Origin: an uncultured Granulosicoccaceae bacterium
GTDB lineage: Bacteria > Pseudomonadota > Gammaproteobacteria > Granulosicoccales > Granulosicoccaceae
Assembly (NCBI GenBank): GCA_937928685.1
Contig: CALGJU010000136.1
Location: 1-36,189, forward strand
Direction of reading: 5' to 3'
DNA length: 36,189 nucleotides
Position 1 is the first letter of the stretch, and each line of letters opens with the position of its first letter. Positions 27,808 through 36,189 of this stretch are shown here, piece by piece. A model generated the notes under the pieces. That model saw only the letters and a list, made by a program, of their open reading frames with translations, had not been told where the DNA came from and did not search any database. A program made the position numbers and the translations under genes.

Positions 27808-28105
27808 CAGCCACTCCTATCGTTAAAATTTGACCTTTGGTTTTGCAGTAGCTTTAACAGTTGCCATCTCAAGCCGTGGTCGCTTCCACCGTAACAAAAG
27901 CTTTGTCATATGCCGCCAGATCAAACAATCCAACAAACACCTGTGGACTAACGCCCTGTAGGTGCGGAGTCAACATTGTAACCAGTAACGCCACGGTAAA
28001 GCCACAAAATCAGTTCCGAATGACGACCCGTACTCCCCACCAACAACCTACTATTCATCCGTACTCTTTACGCATTATTTCCTCATGGGCCCAATAATTC
28101 GTGAC
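27808..28105. other. Intergenic upstream of the three-gene operon
   Basis: About 300 bases lie between the OmpA terminator and the operon start. The promoter of the operon should be here, but I could not identify a convincing pair of boxes. A short plus-strand frame within it has no protein-like features. Confidence 0.45.
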
Positions 28106-28137
28106 AAAAAAAAGCGACCCGTGAGCGGGTCGCTTTT
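28106..28137 (-). terminator. Terminator of the OmpA coiled-coil gene
   Basis: AAAGCGACCCG and CGGGTCGCTTT form an 11-bp stem (28111-28121 with 28126-28136) around a four-base loop. On the minus strand it is followed by eight Ts. It lies about 40 bases after the stop codon of the gene at 28179. Confidence 0.9.
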
Positions 28138-28178
28138 ATCAGACAGCAGATCCGAAGATGCTACTTACTAAGGCCTGG

Positions 28179-31100
28179 TTATTCCTCGATCGCAGAAATG
28201 CTCGTAAACTCTTCGTGAACTGGATACAGCAGCACTTCAACGCGCCGGTTTTGCTGCCGGCCAGCCACGGTATCATTTGACGACACTGGCTGGTATTGAC
28301 CAAAACCTGCGGCAGAGAGATTTTGCGGATCAATGTTTGATTTAAATTGCATATGCCTCACTGCTGTAGCGGCTCTGGCAACAGATAACTCCCAATTGCT
28401 CTCGAAGCGGCTCTTTAGTCTCGCACTAATGGGCACGCTATCTGTGTGGCCCTCCACTACAATCCTCCGGTTGTCATAGGCCTCGATAATTTTGGCCAGA
28501 CGAGTCAATTTTTCTGCACCCTTTTTCGTCAGCTTCGCACTACCTTGAGCAAAGAAATCAGCATTGCCGAGCCTTATCGGAATAGCGTTATCTGCACGCG
28601 CCGTTTGCACAGTAACGTTCGCCAGGCTGGCGCTGGCAAGCTCATTCTCCAAAGACTGACGCAACGACTCAGCCTGTGTCATTTCCGCTTCTTGAAGTTG
28701 CTCTGCTAACTGATGGGCAGATTCCATATCAGCCAATTTTTCATTGGCACTGGTTAACTCCACTTCATAGCTCATCAGGCTACGTCGTAGCTTTTCAAGC
28801 TCGGCCGCACTGGCTTTGTTCTTAGCATCAGAGGAGCTCACCTTCTGCAATAGATCTTCATTGGCGCTTAGTGATTTGGCCAGCTTGTCAGTTACCGTTG
28901 CTTGTCTGGCGGCGTAACTCGAATTCTGAGCTGTCAATTTCTCGATCTGCGCTTGCAACTGTTTTATCTGCTGTTTGCTGTCCTGGGTTACGCTAGCCAA
29001 TTGCCCACGTAATGATTCAAGCTGATCTTCCAGCCCACCGTTTAAGCCACTGAGCTTTTTAATCTGCTCCTCTGCGGTAGCAACACTAGTCCCCAACTGC
29101 ATAATTTCCCGCTTCAACGCAGCCAGTCGCATTGCACCATCTGCGGTTACTTTTTTAAGTTTTGCACTTTTCTGTTCAAGCTGCCGGTTGAGCTTCCCAT
29201 TCAATACTTTGAGCTCATCAAGTTGCCCGATAGATTCATCGTGGCGCGCTGTCAATCCGCTAAGCTGCTTCTGCAATTCACCGAACTTCAGATCGCCTTG
29301 AGATTTAAGGCTATTCAGCTGCTCACTACCTGCCTCAAGCCTCGCTATGGTCGACTGCAATTCCACAATATTGTTGTCCTGCTCTGACACCTGAGATTGC
29401 CATTCCAGCTGGCGCTTCTCCATCTCAGCTGTTAACTCTGCGAGCTGACTGTCCAACGCTTGTACATTCTGGTCTTTAGCATCAATCTCAGATCCGAAGC
29501 GCAAACGCTGTGCTTCAAAATCACTGTTGGCGGATGCTAATTGATCTTCAGCATGCTCTTGAGCCAATGCTAATTCATTGCGCAGGCTGGCCAGGTTACC
29601 CTGCAAAGTCTGCATAGCGGCACTGCCTTCGTTTCTCTCACTCTGAAGCACACCGATCTGACCAGTGAGATCTTCAATAGAACCCTGTGACACCTGCAGC
29701 TCATTCTGTCGTGCATCAAGCTCCTCTTGCAGTGCCCGAATGGTCTCCTGTCCCGCATCACGCTCACCCTGCAATGCATCTATGTGACTGTTTAAATCTT
29801 CAATAGAACTTTGCGAGACTCGCAACTCATGCTGCCACCTGTCTAGCTCTTCCTGCGACGAGATAAGCCGGCTATCAAGATCGGCTGACGCAGATTCAAG
29901 GTGCCGCTTGTCTTCTATCAACGCATCCCGTTCATCAGTGACTACACCAAGCTGTTCCTGCAAGCGACTGACATCCGCTTCCAGAGCAACGGCAGCCGCC
30001 AACGTTTCACCATGCTTCTGCTGCTCGATCACCAGCGCACTATTATAATCGGACGCCTTGTTCTCAAATAAACTCAACGTGCCAGCAAGACTATCTCTCT
30101 CCTGCAAAATGTTGTTAGCAAGCGTATCGGCCTCTTCGAATTTGCCACGGTAGGCCGCCAGCTGCTCCCTGGCCTCTTCCTTTTCAGCCCCGACACTTTC
30201 AAGTCTAAACGTAAGCTCATCGATTAAATCTGTTTTCTCATTTAAAAGATCACTTATCGCTGCAATTTCCATCTTTGCAGTATTGCGTTCGTCTACCGCA
30301 CTGTTAACTTCTGACCGAAGCGCTTCCAACGCGCCTTCCTTATCGCTCACCATTCCCGACAGATTAGCGACTTCTTGAAGCGCACGGTCTCTTTCAGTCG
30401 AAAGGACATCTAGTTGCGCACGAACTTCATTGAGAGATTTTTCCTTATCTGTCAAAGCAGTGGTAATGTCTTGCGCTTCTTTTCTGGCTTTATCGTTACC
30501 GGCAAGCAAATTGTCAAACTGAACTTGTAAATCAGATAACAAGTTGTCTTTCTCAACGAGTAACGCTTCGGCCGCTGCGGTACCACCCGCGGCATCGTCA
30601 CGCTCGACAATCACATGGGCCAAGCGCTCCTGAACTGCCGCTAGCTGCTGCTCGCTATCAGCAAGTAGATTTGCAACAGAGTCAGCACGGTTTTGCGCGT
30701 CTTCCCTCTCTGCTTTCAGTTGCGCCAGTTGCTCTGACAACTCACCAACCGCTGCATGCTTCTCAGACTGAATCTCACTAGCAAGTGCATTGATTTGGCT
30801 CTGAGCACTATCGCGCTCTGATAAAATTCGATCAATTTCGTTTTGCAGGTGCAGTTTTTCTGCACCGAGCTGCTCCTGCTGGGCATTGGCGTTCTGTAAA
30901 AGAGCTTCAAACTCAAGCAATTGTTTACGAAGCTCATCTGCCTCTGCCAGCGTTCTAATATATAAATGATCCGCCTCATATCTACCTTTAATGATTTCCT
31001 TAAGGCGGAAGGCAACAGAATCGACGTCACGATAGTCCAACTCCATCAGCTCACGGGTGCGCGACAACAACAGCGAGCTTTCACCACCGGTGCTCACCTG

Positions 31101-31373
31101 CTGTGAATCTGCATCAGCCAACTGCAACCGGTCCAGACTGGTCGAATTCCATCCTGTAGAGTCACCGCTACCAACTAGTCCACTGTTGACGGCTTGCGCG
31201 ATGACCGTCGGCTCTGCTCCCGGTATCACGACTGCAGTGCTCGAGGCTGCATCAACATCAGAGGTCAAAATCGCTCTGAACAGAATTACACTGCCAATTA
31301 ACCCGAAAGATACCATTCGCAAGTTAATGTCTTTCTTGTGCTTTGTCTTAATGCCAGTGTGGTTTCGAATCAT
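28179..31373 (-). CDS. Giant coiled-coil envelope protein with C-terminal OmpA domain
   Basis: The 1064-residue product has a basic N-terminus and one hydrophobic segment (about 22-38) that is a signal peptide or membrane anchor. A Ser/Thr-rich stretch and about 750 residues of nearly continuous heptad-repeat coiled coil (from about 110 to 900) follow. The C-terminal OmpA/MotB-like peptidoglycan-binding domain (about 930-1055) has EGHTDSVPIS and RRVEVLLYP. Within the coil, a 42-residue unit (six heptads) is repeated at 507-548 and 549-590. The frame is open to 31436, but the ATG at 31373 begins a better N-terminus. It may act as a periplasmic spacer anchored to the wall. It is monocistronic. 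Confidence 0.85.
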   Translation of the reverse strand: MIRNHTGIKTKHKKDINLRMVSFGLIGSVILFRAILTSDVDAASSTAVVIPGAEPTVIAQAVNSGLVGSGDSTGWNSTSLDRLQLADADSQQVSTGGESSLLLSRTRELMELDYRDVDSVAFRLKEIIKGRYEADHLYIRTLAEADELRKQLLEFEALLQNANAQQEQLGAEKLHLQNEIDRILSERDSAQSQINALASEIQSEKHAAVGELSEQLAQLKAEREDAQNRADSVANLLADSEQQLAAVQERLAHVIVERDDAAGGTAAAEALLVEKDNLLSDLQVQFDNLLAGNDKARKEAQDITTALTDKEKSLNEVRAQLDVLSTERDRALQEVANLSGMVSDKEGALEALRSEVNSAVDERNTAKMEIAAISDLLNEKTDLIDELTFRLESVGAEKEEAREQLAAYRGKFEEADTLANNILQERDSLAGTLSLFENKASDYNSALVIEQQKHGETLAAAVALEADVSRLQEQLGVVTDERDALIEDKRHLESASADLDSRLISSQEELDRWQHELRVSQSSIEDLNSHIDALQGERDAGQETIRALQEELDARQNELQVSQGSIEDLTGQIGVLQSERNEGSAAMQTLQGNLASLRNELALAQEHAEDQLASANSDFEAQRLRFGSEIDAKDQNVQALDSQLAELTAEMEKRQLEWQSQVSEQDNNIVELQSTIARLEAGSEQLNSLKSQGDLKFGELQKQLSGLTARHDESIGQLDELKVLNGKLNRQLEQKSAKLKKVTADGAMRLAALKREIMQLGTSVATAEEQIKKLSGLNGGLEDQLESLRGQLASVTQDSKQQIKQLQAQIEKLTAQNSSYAARQATVTDKLAKSLSANEDLLQKVSSSDAKNKASAAELEKLRRSLMSYEVELTSANEKLADMESAHQLAEQLQEAEMTQAESLRQSLENELASASLANVTVQTARADNAIPIRLGNADFFAQGSAKLTKKGAEKLTRLAKIIEAYDNRRIVVEGHTDSVPISARLKSRFESNWELSVARAATAVRHMQFKSNIDPQNLSAAGFGQYQPVSSNDTVAGRQQNRRVEVLLYPVHEEFTSISAIEE

Positions 31374-31592
31374 TTGACGCCCAATCGTTATGGAAAATAT
31401 GTATTTCACAGCACTAATGGGAAAGTGTAGGTGCAATAAAAAATGTCGCCAGTCTCAGCATAAAGTAATTTGCTATTTTCGATATTTAGCTTTTATTGTC
31501 ACAGAAATTAACATTTTCACGGCGTCATATTCCATCCAGCGCCAAATCCCTCAAAATCAATCCCCAAGGGCATACTTAATGTAACTACCCAC
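31374..31592. other. Intergenic upstream of the OmpA gene
   Basis: This AT-rich gap must contain the OmpA gene promoter. Several AT-rich -10-like sequences are present, none with a well-spaced -35. No gene or RNA was recognised. Confidence 0.45.
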
Positions 31593-31616
31593 AAAAAAAG
31601 CCGCTAATAGCGACTT
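31593..31616 (-). terminator. Terminator of the VPA-repeat protein gene
   Basis: Read on the minus strand, AAGTCGCT, ATT and AGCGGCTT form an 8-bp stem with one G-U pair, followed by a run of Ts. It lies 45 bases after the stop codon at 31661. Confidence 0.75.
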
Positions 31617-31660
31617 CTCTTGAATTTCCGATCGTTAAAGCTGGAATGCCTGATAGCTGG

Positions 31661-33058
31661 CTAACCAGGATCGACACCCAGTTTATTAAGCAACTCCAAT
31701 GTAAGACCACCGGTCGCAAAGCCATTAGCACGTTGATACTGATCAATAGCGCTTAGTGTTGTATTGGTAAGTTCACCGTTTATTGGACCCACTGAGTACC
31801 CAGCACCTGCCAAAGCACTTTGAATACCCCTGATGGTTTTACTGGTAGTGTTGGTCTCGCACAGCACTGGCATCCAGTCAAGCCTTGAGTCAGAGACCTT
31901 GACTTGTTTACTGACTTCCCTGGTCACTGCTGGTATCGCAACTCGACTTTGAACCGCATCACTGACAAGGCGACGAACACGCTTGTTTTTAAATCGCGCT
32001 GGCACTTCTATCTGCATTACTGTCGCAGGCGTTACCACCACGGTACGGCTTATTGTAGCTGTCTTAGCGGGGATTTCTTTCTTGCAAACCATACTACGAG
32101 TTTTTCGTGCCGACTCAGGTACGGTAGTGTCGGTTGAATTTCGCCAAATATGCCGTCCCTCCGATGTTTTCACACGCTTGGTAATCTCCCGATAGCGAGC
32201 AGGAATATCAGTTTTCACTTCACGTGCCGGTGCTACAAGCTTGCGCACCCGAACCGAACCATATTTCACTGGTTCTTCAATCATGCGAGTGGCGGCTGGT
32301 GTTTTCACAACCGTTTTTTTAATCGTTTTATACACCGCTGGCACCTCCACCAGACACATGATGTCTCCTGTGGTGTGATCCAATCTCTCTATGCCACCAC
32401 GACCTTGCTTCCAGACAACTTTCGCATCCGTTACTTTTATTCTCTCTTCTACTGTATCGTATACCGCCGGCACTTCTACCATTTTACGGGTTGCAGCAGC
32501 GATGATTTCTTTCTGCTCTACCCACTCGTATTCTGCCGGAATCACCTTGACTGAAAAAGAAGCTTCAGAGATCAACACTTTCTCTGTCACTTCCTTATAC
32601 ACTGGCGCCTCATAAAACTCTTGAAAGCATTGACCGTGAGTAGCGTTCTCTAGATCAGCGCCACCGGCTGCTGCAAGTGCCAGTAACCCGGGGTTAGCTT
32701 CAGCGGTACTGTATTGAGAACCCGATACCCAAAGAGATCGCGCAGCAGAGATCTCAACCGTGTCGGTCTCAGTCCCGTAAGTCGCAGGCACAACCTTTAA
32801 GTCGGTTGTCGCTTCACTTATAGTGACTTTTTCCTGCCCCCACTGATACTGTGCCGGTATGATATTTACTCTCTCCGTCGCCTCCTTAACTATCACCGTT
32901 GATGTTTCTGTACGAAACTCTGCCGGTATAACCAACCGTGCATAGCACTCACCAGGCTTTGCATTGGGAAAGATAGTATTCATCGCTTCAGTGGCCTGTG
33001 CATTACCCGCCCCGCCCAAAGCAAATGCCACCGCTGTACTGACCAATAGTGTTCTCAT
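31661..33058 (-). CDS. Secreted repeat protein with C-terminal peptidoglycan-binding domain
   Basis: The 465-residue product has a signal peptide (1-22, ending NAQA) and four large repeats of about 75 residues (36-112, 143-216, 231-306, 321-396). Each starts near a cysteine (38, 144, 235, 325) and ends near a tryptophan (110, 216, 305, 395). Each large repeat holds three units of about 23 residues opening with a (V/I)PA-x-(Y/F)-like motif, twelve in all, with alternating hydrophobic residues that suggest beta strands. Residues 405-462 form a PG_binding_1-type domain (IRGIQSALAGAGYSVGPING). The repeats may extend from a wall anchor; function is unknown. It lies upstream of the OmpA coiled-coil gene and is transcribed separately. 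Confidence 0.85.
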   Translation of the reverse strand: MRTLLVSTAVAFALGGAGNAQATEAMNTIFPNAKPGECYARLVIPAEFRTETSTVIVKEATERVNIIPAQYQWGQEKVTISEATTDLKVVPATYGTETDTVEISAARSLWVSGSQYSTAEANPGLLALAAAGGADLENATHGQCFQEFYEAPVYKEVTEKVLISEASFSVKVIPAEYEWVEQKEIIAAATRKMVEVPAVYDTVEERIKVTDAKVVWKQGRGGIERLDHTTGDIMCLVEVPAVYKTIKKTVVKTPAATRMIEEPVKYGSVRVRKLVAPAREVKTDIPARYREITKRVKTSEGRHIWRNSTDTTVPESARKTRSMVCKKEIPAKTATISRTVVVTPATVMQIEVPARFKNKRVRRLVSDAVQSRVAIPAVTREVSKQVKVSDSRLDWMPVLCETNTTSKTIRGIQSALAGAGYSVGPINGELTNTTLSAIDQYQRANGFATGGLTLELLNKLGVDPG

Positions 33059-33570
33059 GATGCATGATTCCGGGTTATAACATTATTTTGGCGTGTAACC
33101 AGAGCGCTGTTATACGATCGAAAGATCCTGGTGCACTCCGACTACGTATTTATACCTTGTATGCACAGCGGAGCACGCACCATGCCCGTAGCAGTAAAGA
33201 AGTATTATGGTTTAACCGTTTTGGAAGGCACCACTTATTAGGGCCAAAAGCTGTTAAGTGAAGCACGAATCTACATCTGCTAGTCACTATAAAACTAACA
33301 ATATTTAACATTGAAACCAAAAATCCCACTCAAGCCATTTATACGCAACACGATGATTGCCACCACAAATCACATATTCCGATTGACTGCACTCACCTAT
33401 GATCATGCATCATAACGCTCTGGAATAACCCGGCCCACCCAAGGTCGCCATCAAGCGCCAGGCAGATGCTGGCGGTGACAGTAGCAGGTAACTGATTAAG
33501 CCAGAATCATAGTTGCATGCACCAGCAAACCAGACCATGGCTATAACATCTATGGCAAGGATGCGATTTC
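33059..33570. other. Intergenic, nothing recognised
   Basis: This 512-base gap separates two minus-strand genes. It should contain the promoter of the repeat-protein gene near its left end. Short frames on both strands have no protein-like composition. I saw no hairpin with a T-run after the DMT transporter stop, and no mobile-element ends. Confidence 0.5.
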
Positions 33571-34473
33571 TTAGCGCCCCGGAAGCTTGATAATCCCATT
33601 AATAACAGCCACGCCAACAGTCCCGAAACCAAGCGCCACCAAGTCAGTCCACAAGGGGGATTCCGCAAGCCACAACCACGCAAAAAATGCCCCAAGCACA
33701 GGCATTAACACACTAAAACTTGCCGCACGTGCAGAGCCCAGTCGACCGATTGCAATCGTATAAAGAATGACCGCAACAAAGCCCGACAGAAATCCTTGGG
33801 CGACAGCATTAAATATTAACTGATCGGTAGTAAGAGGCAAAAAGGGGCCGCCGACAATCAACTTGATTATCACAATGAGTATTGTTGACGCCACACAAAC
33901 CCACGCAGCACCCTGAGCTGCAGTGAGGCCGGTATGCTTAAAAGCGACAACATAACAAGCCCATCCTGCCGCAGCCAGCAACATTAACACGAGACTATAA
34001 AAATCAATTCCAGTTGAACCAAGTAACGCACTTAACACAACGATAAACGCTGCGGTACCTATTAGTGAAAACCCTATCAATTGTTTTCTATCCAACGCAA
34101 CATTGAACAATATTTTCTCTGCCAACACAGCAAAAAGAGGCATTGTGCACGGAACGATTGTCGCCAAATAAATAACGTTTGATTTCTCAAGTGACGCTGT
34201 CACCAACCACAGAAACGGTGCGCCCCATCCCAACATAGCTATAAGCGACCAGACTGGTGCTTGCGCTAACTTACGAAGGGTCGCCAGCCACACTGGCAAC
34301 AACATCAGCGCTGGTACGGCGTAGCGCATAAACGCGACGTCAATGGGAGCCACACCTTGCGTCGCCGCAATACGCGTAGCAGACATCCAACCACCCCAGA
34401 TGGTGACCGCTGCCAATACGCACACGATGGCGAGGAAGTCTCCAGAGGCAGGTTTTGGGATCTCGCGATTCAT
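33571..34473 (-). CDS. DMT-family transporter (EamA domains)
   Basis: This inner-membrane permease of the drug/metabolite transporter superfamily has about 300 residues with ten hydrophobic helices in two EamA repeats. The first helix has TIWGGWMSATRIAA and the fourth LGWGAPFLWLV. The second repeat contains SARAASFSVLMPVLGAFFAWL, the usual EamA signature with a conserved Pro. The substrate cannot be told from sequence. I choose the ATG at 34473; an in-frame TTG at 34491 is the alternative. It is divergent from the ADP-ribosylglycohydrolase gene. Confidence 0.9.
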   Translation of the reverse strand: MNREIPKPASGDFLAIVCVLAAVTIWGGWMSATRIAATQGVAPIDVAFMRYAVPALMLLPVWLATLRKLAQAPVWSLIAMLGWGAPFLWLVTASLEKSNVIYLATIVPCTMPLFAVLAEKILFNVALDRKQLIGFSLIGTAAFIVVLSALLGSTGIDFYSLVLMLLAAAGWACYVVAFKHTGLTAAQGAAWVCVASTILIVIIKLIVGGPFLPLTTDQLIFNAVAQGFLSGFVAVILYTIAIGRLGSARAASFSVLMPVLGAFFAWLWLAESPLWTDLVALGFGTVGVAVINGIIKLPGR

Positions 34474-34598
34474 CTTTAATGTCACAGTCAATTGCTAAAA
34501 CGGCCAAGCCAGAGCTTCTCTGCACCGATTCTACACTTACCGCATACTGGTGGCATTTATATAATAATTGCTAACCCGCACCATCGGACTTGTGAAAA

Positions 34599-35699
34599 AT
34601 GTCGGAACCAGTACAACAAAAAAGAGCTCGCGCGGCACTACAGTCATTTTTCGTAGGTGATGCCCTGTCTATGCCCGTGCACTGGTATTACAACCCGATG
34701 GACATCGAACGGGCCTTTCCAGGAGGCGTGCGAGAAATGCATGCAGCGCCTGCATTTCACCCGTCCTCCATCATGTCACTGCATTCAACCAGCGCCGGTG
34801 GCCGTGGCACACAGAACAGCGATGCCCGGGAAATTGTTGGCGACGTGATCTTAAAAGGTAAGCGCCAGTATTGGGGAATATCAAATCAACACTACCACCA
34901 AGGCTTACCCGCAGGTGAGAACACGTTAAACGCATGGTGTGCACGCTTATTGATTCGCGGCATCAGCAATAGAAGCCAATACGATTCAAACCAGTGCCTG
35001 CAGGACTATATTGATTTCATGAAAGCTGACCCACCGCAACACCCTGACACCTATGCCGAATCATATCATCGCGGGTTCTTTGCCAACCTTGAAGCAGGTA
35101 AACCACTGGACAAATGCGGTGCGGTAACCCATGACACCCCGTCAATTGGCGGACTGGTAACCATTGTTCCGTTGGCACTATTTTATTTGCTCAACGGGGA
35201 ACCATTAATTGAAGTACAACGCGTTTGCAAAAACCATCTCTATCTAACCCACCCGGATGCATCACTTGCCCGTGTCAGCGATGCACTGGTTCAACTAATA
35301 AGCGACTTGCTACACAGACCAGAAGATCAGGATCCCACCCCGCTGCTGCTGCAGGCAAGCAAGTGCATTCCCAAAACAAAACTGGAAGCCCTGCTAAAGC
35401 GAGCACCGGGTGATTTACATGTCATTGGCAGACACTATTCAAGCGCTTGTTACATCACCGACTCATGGCCTTCAATGCTGTACCTCGCAACGAAGTATCA
35501 AACAAGTGTTGAATCCGCACTAATAGCAAACACCAATGTCGGTGGAGAGAACGCGCACCGCGGCGCAGTACTCGGCAGCATTGTCGGATTAATAAACGGC
35601 ACCACCGCCACAGATCTGTATGATCAATTGCTGCACAAAGACACAATAACCACCGAAATCGACCAACTAATTAAAACCACAAGAAAACCCGCCGCGTAA
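34599..35699 (+). CDS. ADP-ribosylglycohydrolase-family protein with altered metal site
   Basis: The 366-residue product fits the ADP-ribosylglycohydrolase (DraG/ARH) fold: FFVGDALSMPVHWYY at 17-31, an all-helical body, and the C-terminal NVGGENAHRGAVLGSIVGLING (313-334), equivalent to the family's G-G-D-x-D-T loop. Here Glu317 and His320 replace the two metal-binding Asp. The N-terminal T-D-D-[TS] motif is not found in its usual place, although THDT occurs at 177-180. It may therefore use different metal ligands or act on another substrate. The ATG at 34599 has only a weak ribosome binding site. The stop codon is followed at once by a tandem repeat. Confidence 0.83.
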   Translation: MSEPVQQKRARAALQSFFVGDALSMPVHWYYNPMDIERAFPGGVREMHAAPAFHPSSIMSLHSTSAGGRGTQNSDAREIVGDVILKGKRQYWGISNQHYHQGLPAGENTLNAWCARLLIRGISNRSQYDSNQCLQDYIDFMKADPPQHPDTYAESYHRGFFANLEAGKPLDKCGAVTHDTPSIGGLVTIVPLALFYLLNGEPLIEVQRVCKNHLYLTHPDASLARVSDALVQLISDLLHRPEDQDPTPLLLQASKCIPKTKLEALLKRAPGDLHVIGRHYSSACYITDSWPSMLYLATKYQTSVESALIANTNVGGENAHRGAVLGSIVGLINGTTATDLYDQLLHKDTITTEIDQLIKTTRKPAA

Positions 35700-35702
35700 G
35701 CA

Positions 35703-36027
35703 AGTGGTTCAAACCCACACGTCACGCTCAAACCAAGTAACGCAAGTGAGTGACATGATCCCTCACTCACGCCTCAGATTTCCAAGGATCTTGAACGACC
35801 TCAACCGCAAGCCCCACGGAAGCCCGACGCGTCAGCGAGTGAATCAAGCCCCACACGTCGCGCTCAAACTAACAACACAACTGAGCAACATGATCCCTCC
35901 CTCACGCCTCAGGTTTCCCAAGGGCATTGAACAACCTCAACCGCAATCTCATGGAAACCCGACGCGTCAGCGAGTGGACCAAGTCCCACGCGTCAAGCTC
36001 AAACAAACAGCCCTTCAGCAAAAAGAC
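35703..36027. repeat. 135-bp tandem repeat, about 2.4 copies
   Basis: Copies begin at 35703, 35838 and 35973, exactly 135 bases apart. Shared landmarks are ATGATCCCTC near 35755 and 35890 and GACGCGTCAGCGAGTG at 35826 and 35961. The copies are diverged, with compensating one-base indels. Because 135 is a multiple of three, a plus-strand frame (35704-36039) runs through all copies with a 45-residue repeat rich in Arg, Pro and Gln. That composition and the absence of a good start signal suggest a by-product, not a gene. Confidence 0.8.
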
Positions 36028-36090
36028 ATCACCCTTTAAAAAGACAACCTAGTGTACTGGAACAAATAGAGTGTGCATTTGAGAGTTTGT

Positions 36091-36171
36091 CATTTGGTTT
36101 GCAACAAGGCGAAGCTTGCAGGCAATAGTTATTCTCTTTTCAAGAGCTTCAACGCAGTGGCAAGCCAAATG
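36091..36171. repeat. Imperfect inverted repeat at the window edge
   Basis: CATTTGGTTTGC (36091-36102) and GCAAGCCAAATG (36160-36171) pair at 11 of 12 positions around 57 bases. A smaller inner hairpin, CTCTT/AAGAG, lies near 36134-36146. No coding frame is visible. It may belong to a repeat or structured element that continues past the window. Confidence 0.4.
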
Positions 36172-36189
36172 CCGAGCTCCCGCAGGGGC

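Noticed and set aside
35703-36027. CRISPR-like array
   Set aside because: The repeat unit is 135 bases with diverged copies and no distinct repeat-spacer pattern; no cas genes are present.
35704-36039. 111-residue frame through the tandem repeat as a protein-coding gene
   Set aside because: The frame is explained by the 135-bp period, and no start signal or recognisable domain was seen.
36040-36171. Integron attC site
   Set aside because: The inverted repeat lacks recognisable RYYYAAC and GTTRRRY core sites, and there is no integrase.

Overview
The window looks like chromosomal DNA of a free-living, respiring gammaproteobacterium of moderate GC. The left half keeps a recognisable gammaproteobacterial housekeeping order (carA-carB-greA, yhbY, rlmE-ftsH, glmM, tpiA-secG-tRNA-Leu(GAG), nuoA-B-C-D-E-F). 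NuoC carries a mid-protein insertion of the kind I recall from Xanthomonas-type NuoC. This fits a marine lineage near Chromatiales or Granulosicoccus/Arenicella, but that placement is inference; no rRNA or marker outside this set was available.

Layout. Bases 1-3460 hold the start of the complex I operon on the minus strand (nuoA to the first codons of nuoF), with overlapping genes. tRNA-Leu(GAG), secG, tpiA and glmM lie upstream of it in the same direction. ftsH, ending in a clear terminator, and rlmE come next; yhbY is divergent from rlmE. The greA-carB-carA operon points the same way as nuo. A plus-strand MFS transporter is divergent from carA, and its stop codon overlaps that of the minus-strand rplU. 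hflK-hflC follow on the plus strand. Their membrane complex controls FtsH, which is encoded about 8 kb away.

From about 18.6 kb the region becomes accessory. A palindromic repeat cluster comes first, then a mercaptopyruvate sulfurtransferase, a CvfB-like S1 RNA-binding protein, a spondin-domain lipoprotein, a flavin reductase-like protein and a TlpA-like thioredoxin. Next is a block of cell-envelope genes (23.8-33.1 kb). It contains a small secreted protein, a three-gene operon (secreted protein, two-TM membrane protein, secreted protein with trypsin-like catalytic motifs), a 1064-residue coiled-coil protein ending in an OmpA domain, and a secreted protein built from about twelve 23-residue repeats plus a peptidoglycan-binding domain. 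The window closes with a DMT transporter, an atypical ADP-ribosylglycohydrolase and a 135-bp tandem repeat.

The most interesting unexplained material is the envelope block: a cryptic chymotrypsin-fold protease candidate in an operon of unknowns, beside two large proteins likely to bind peptidoglycan. Also notable are breaks in usually conserved gene order (no folP between ftsH and glmM, no rpmA after rplU, no dapB before carA), several TTG starts with good context, and two repeat structures. No insertion sequence, integrase, CRISPR array or rRNA was seen.
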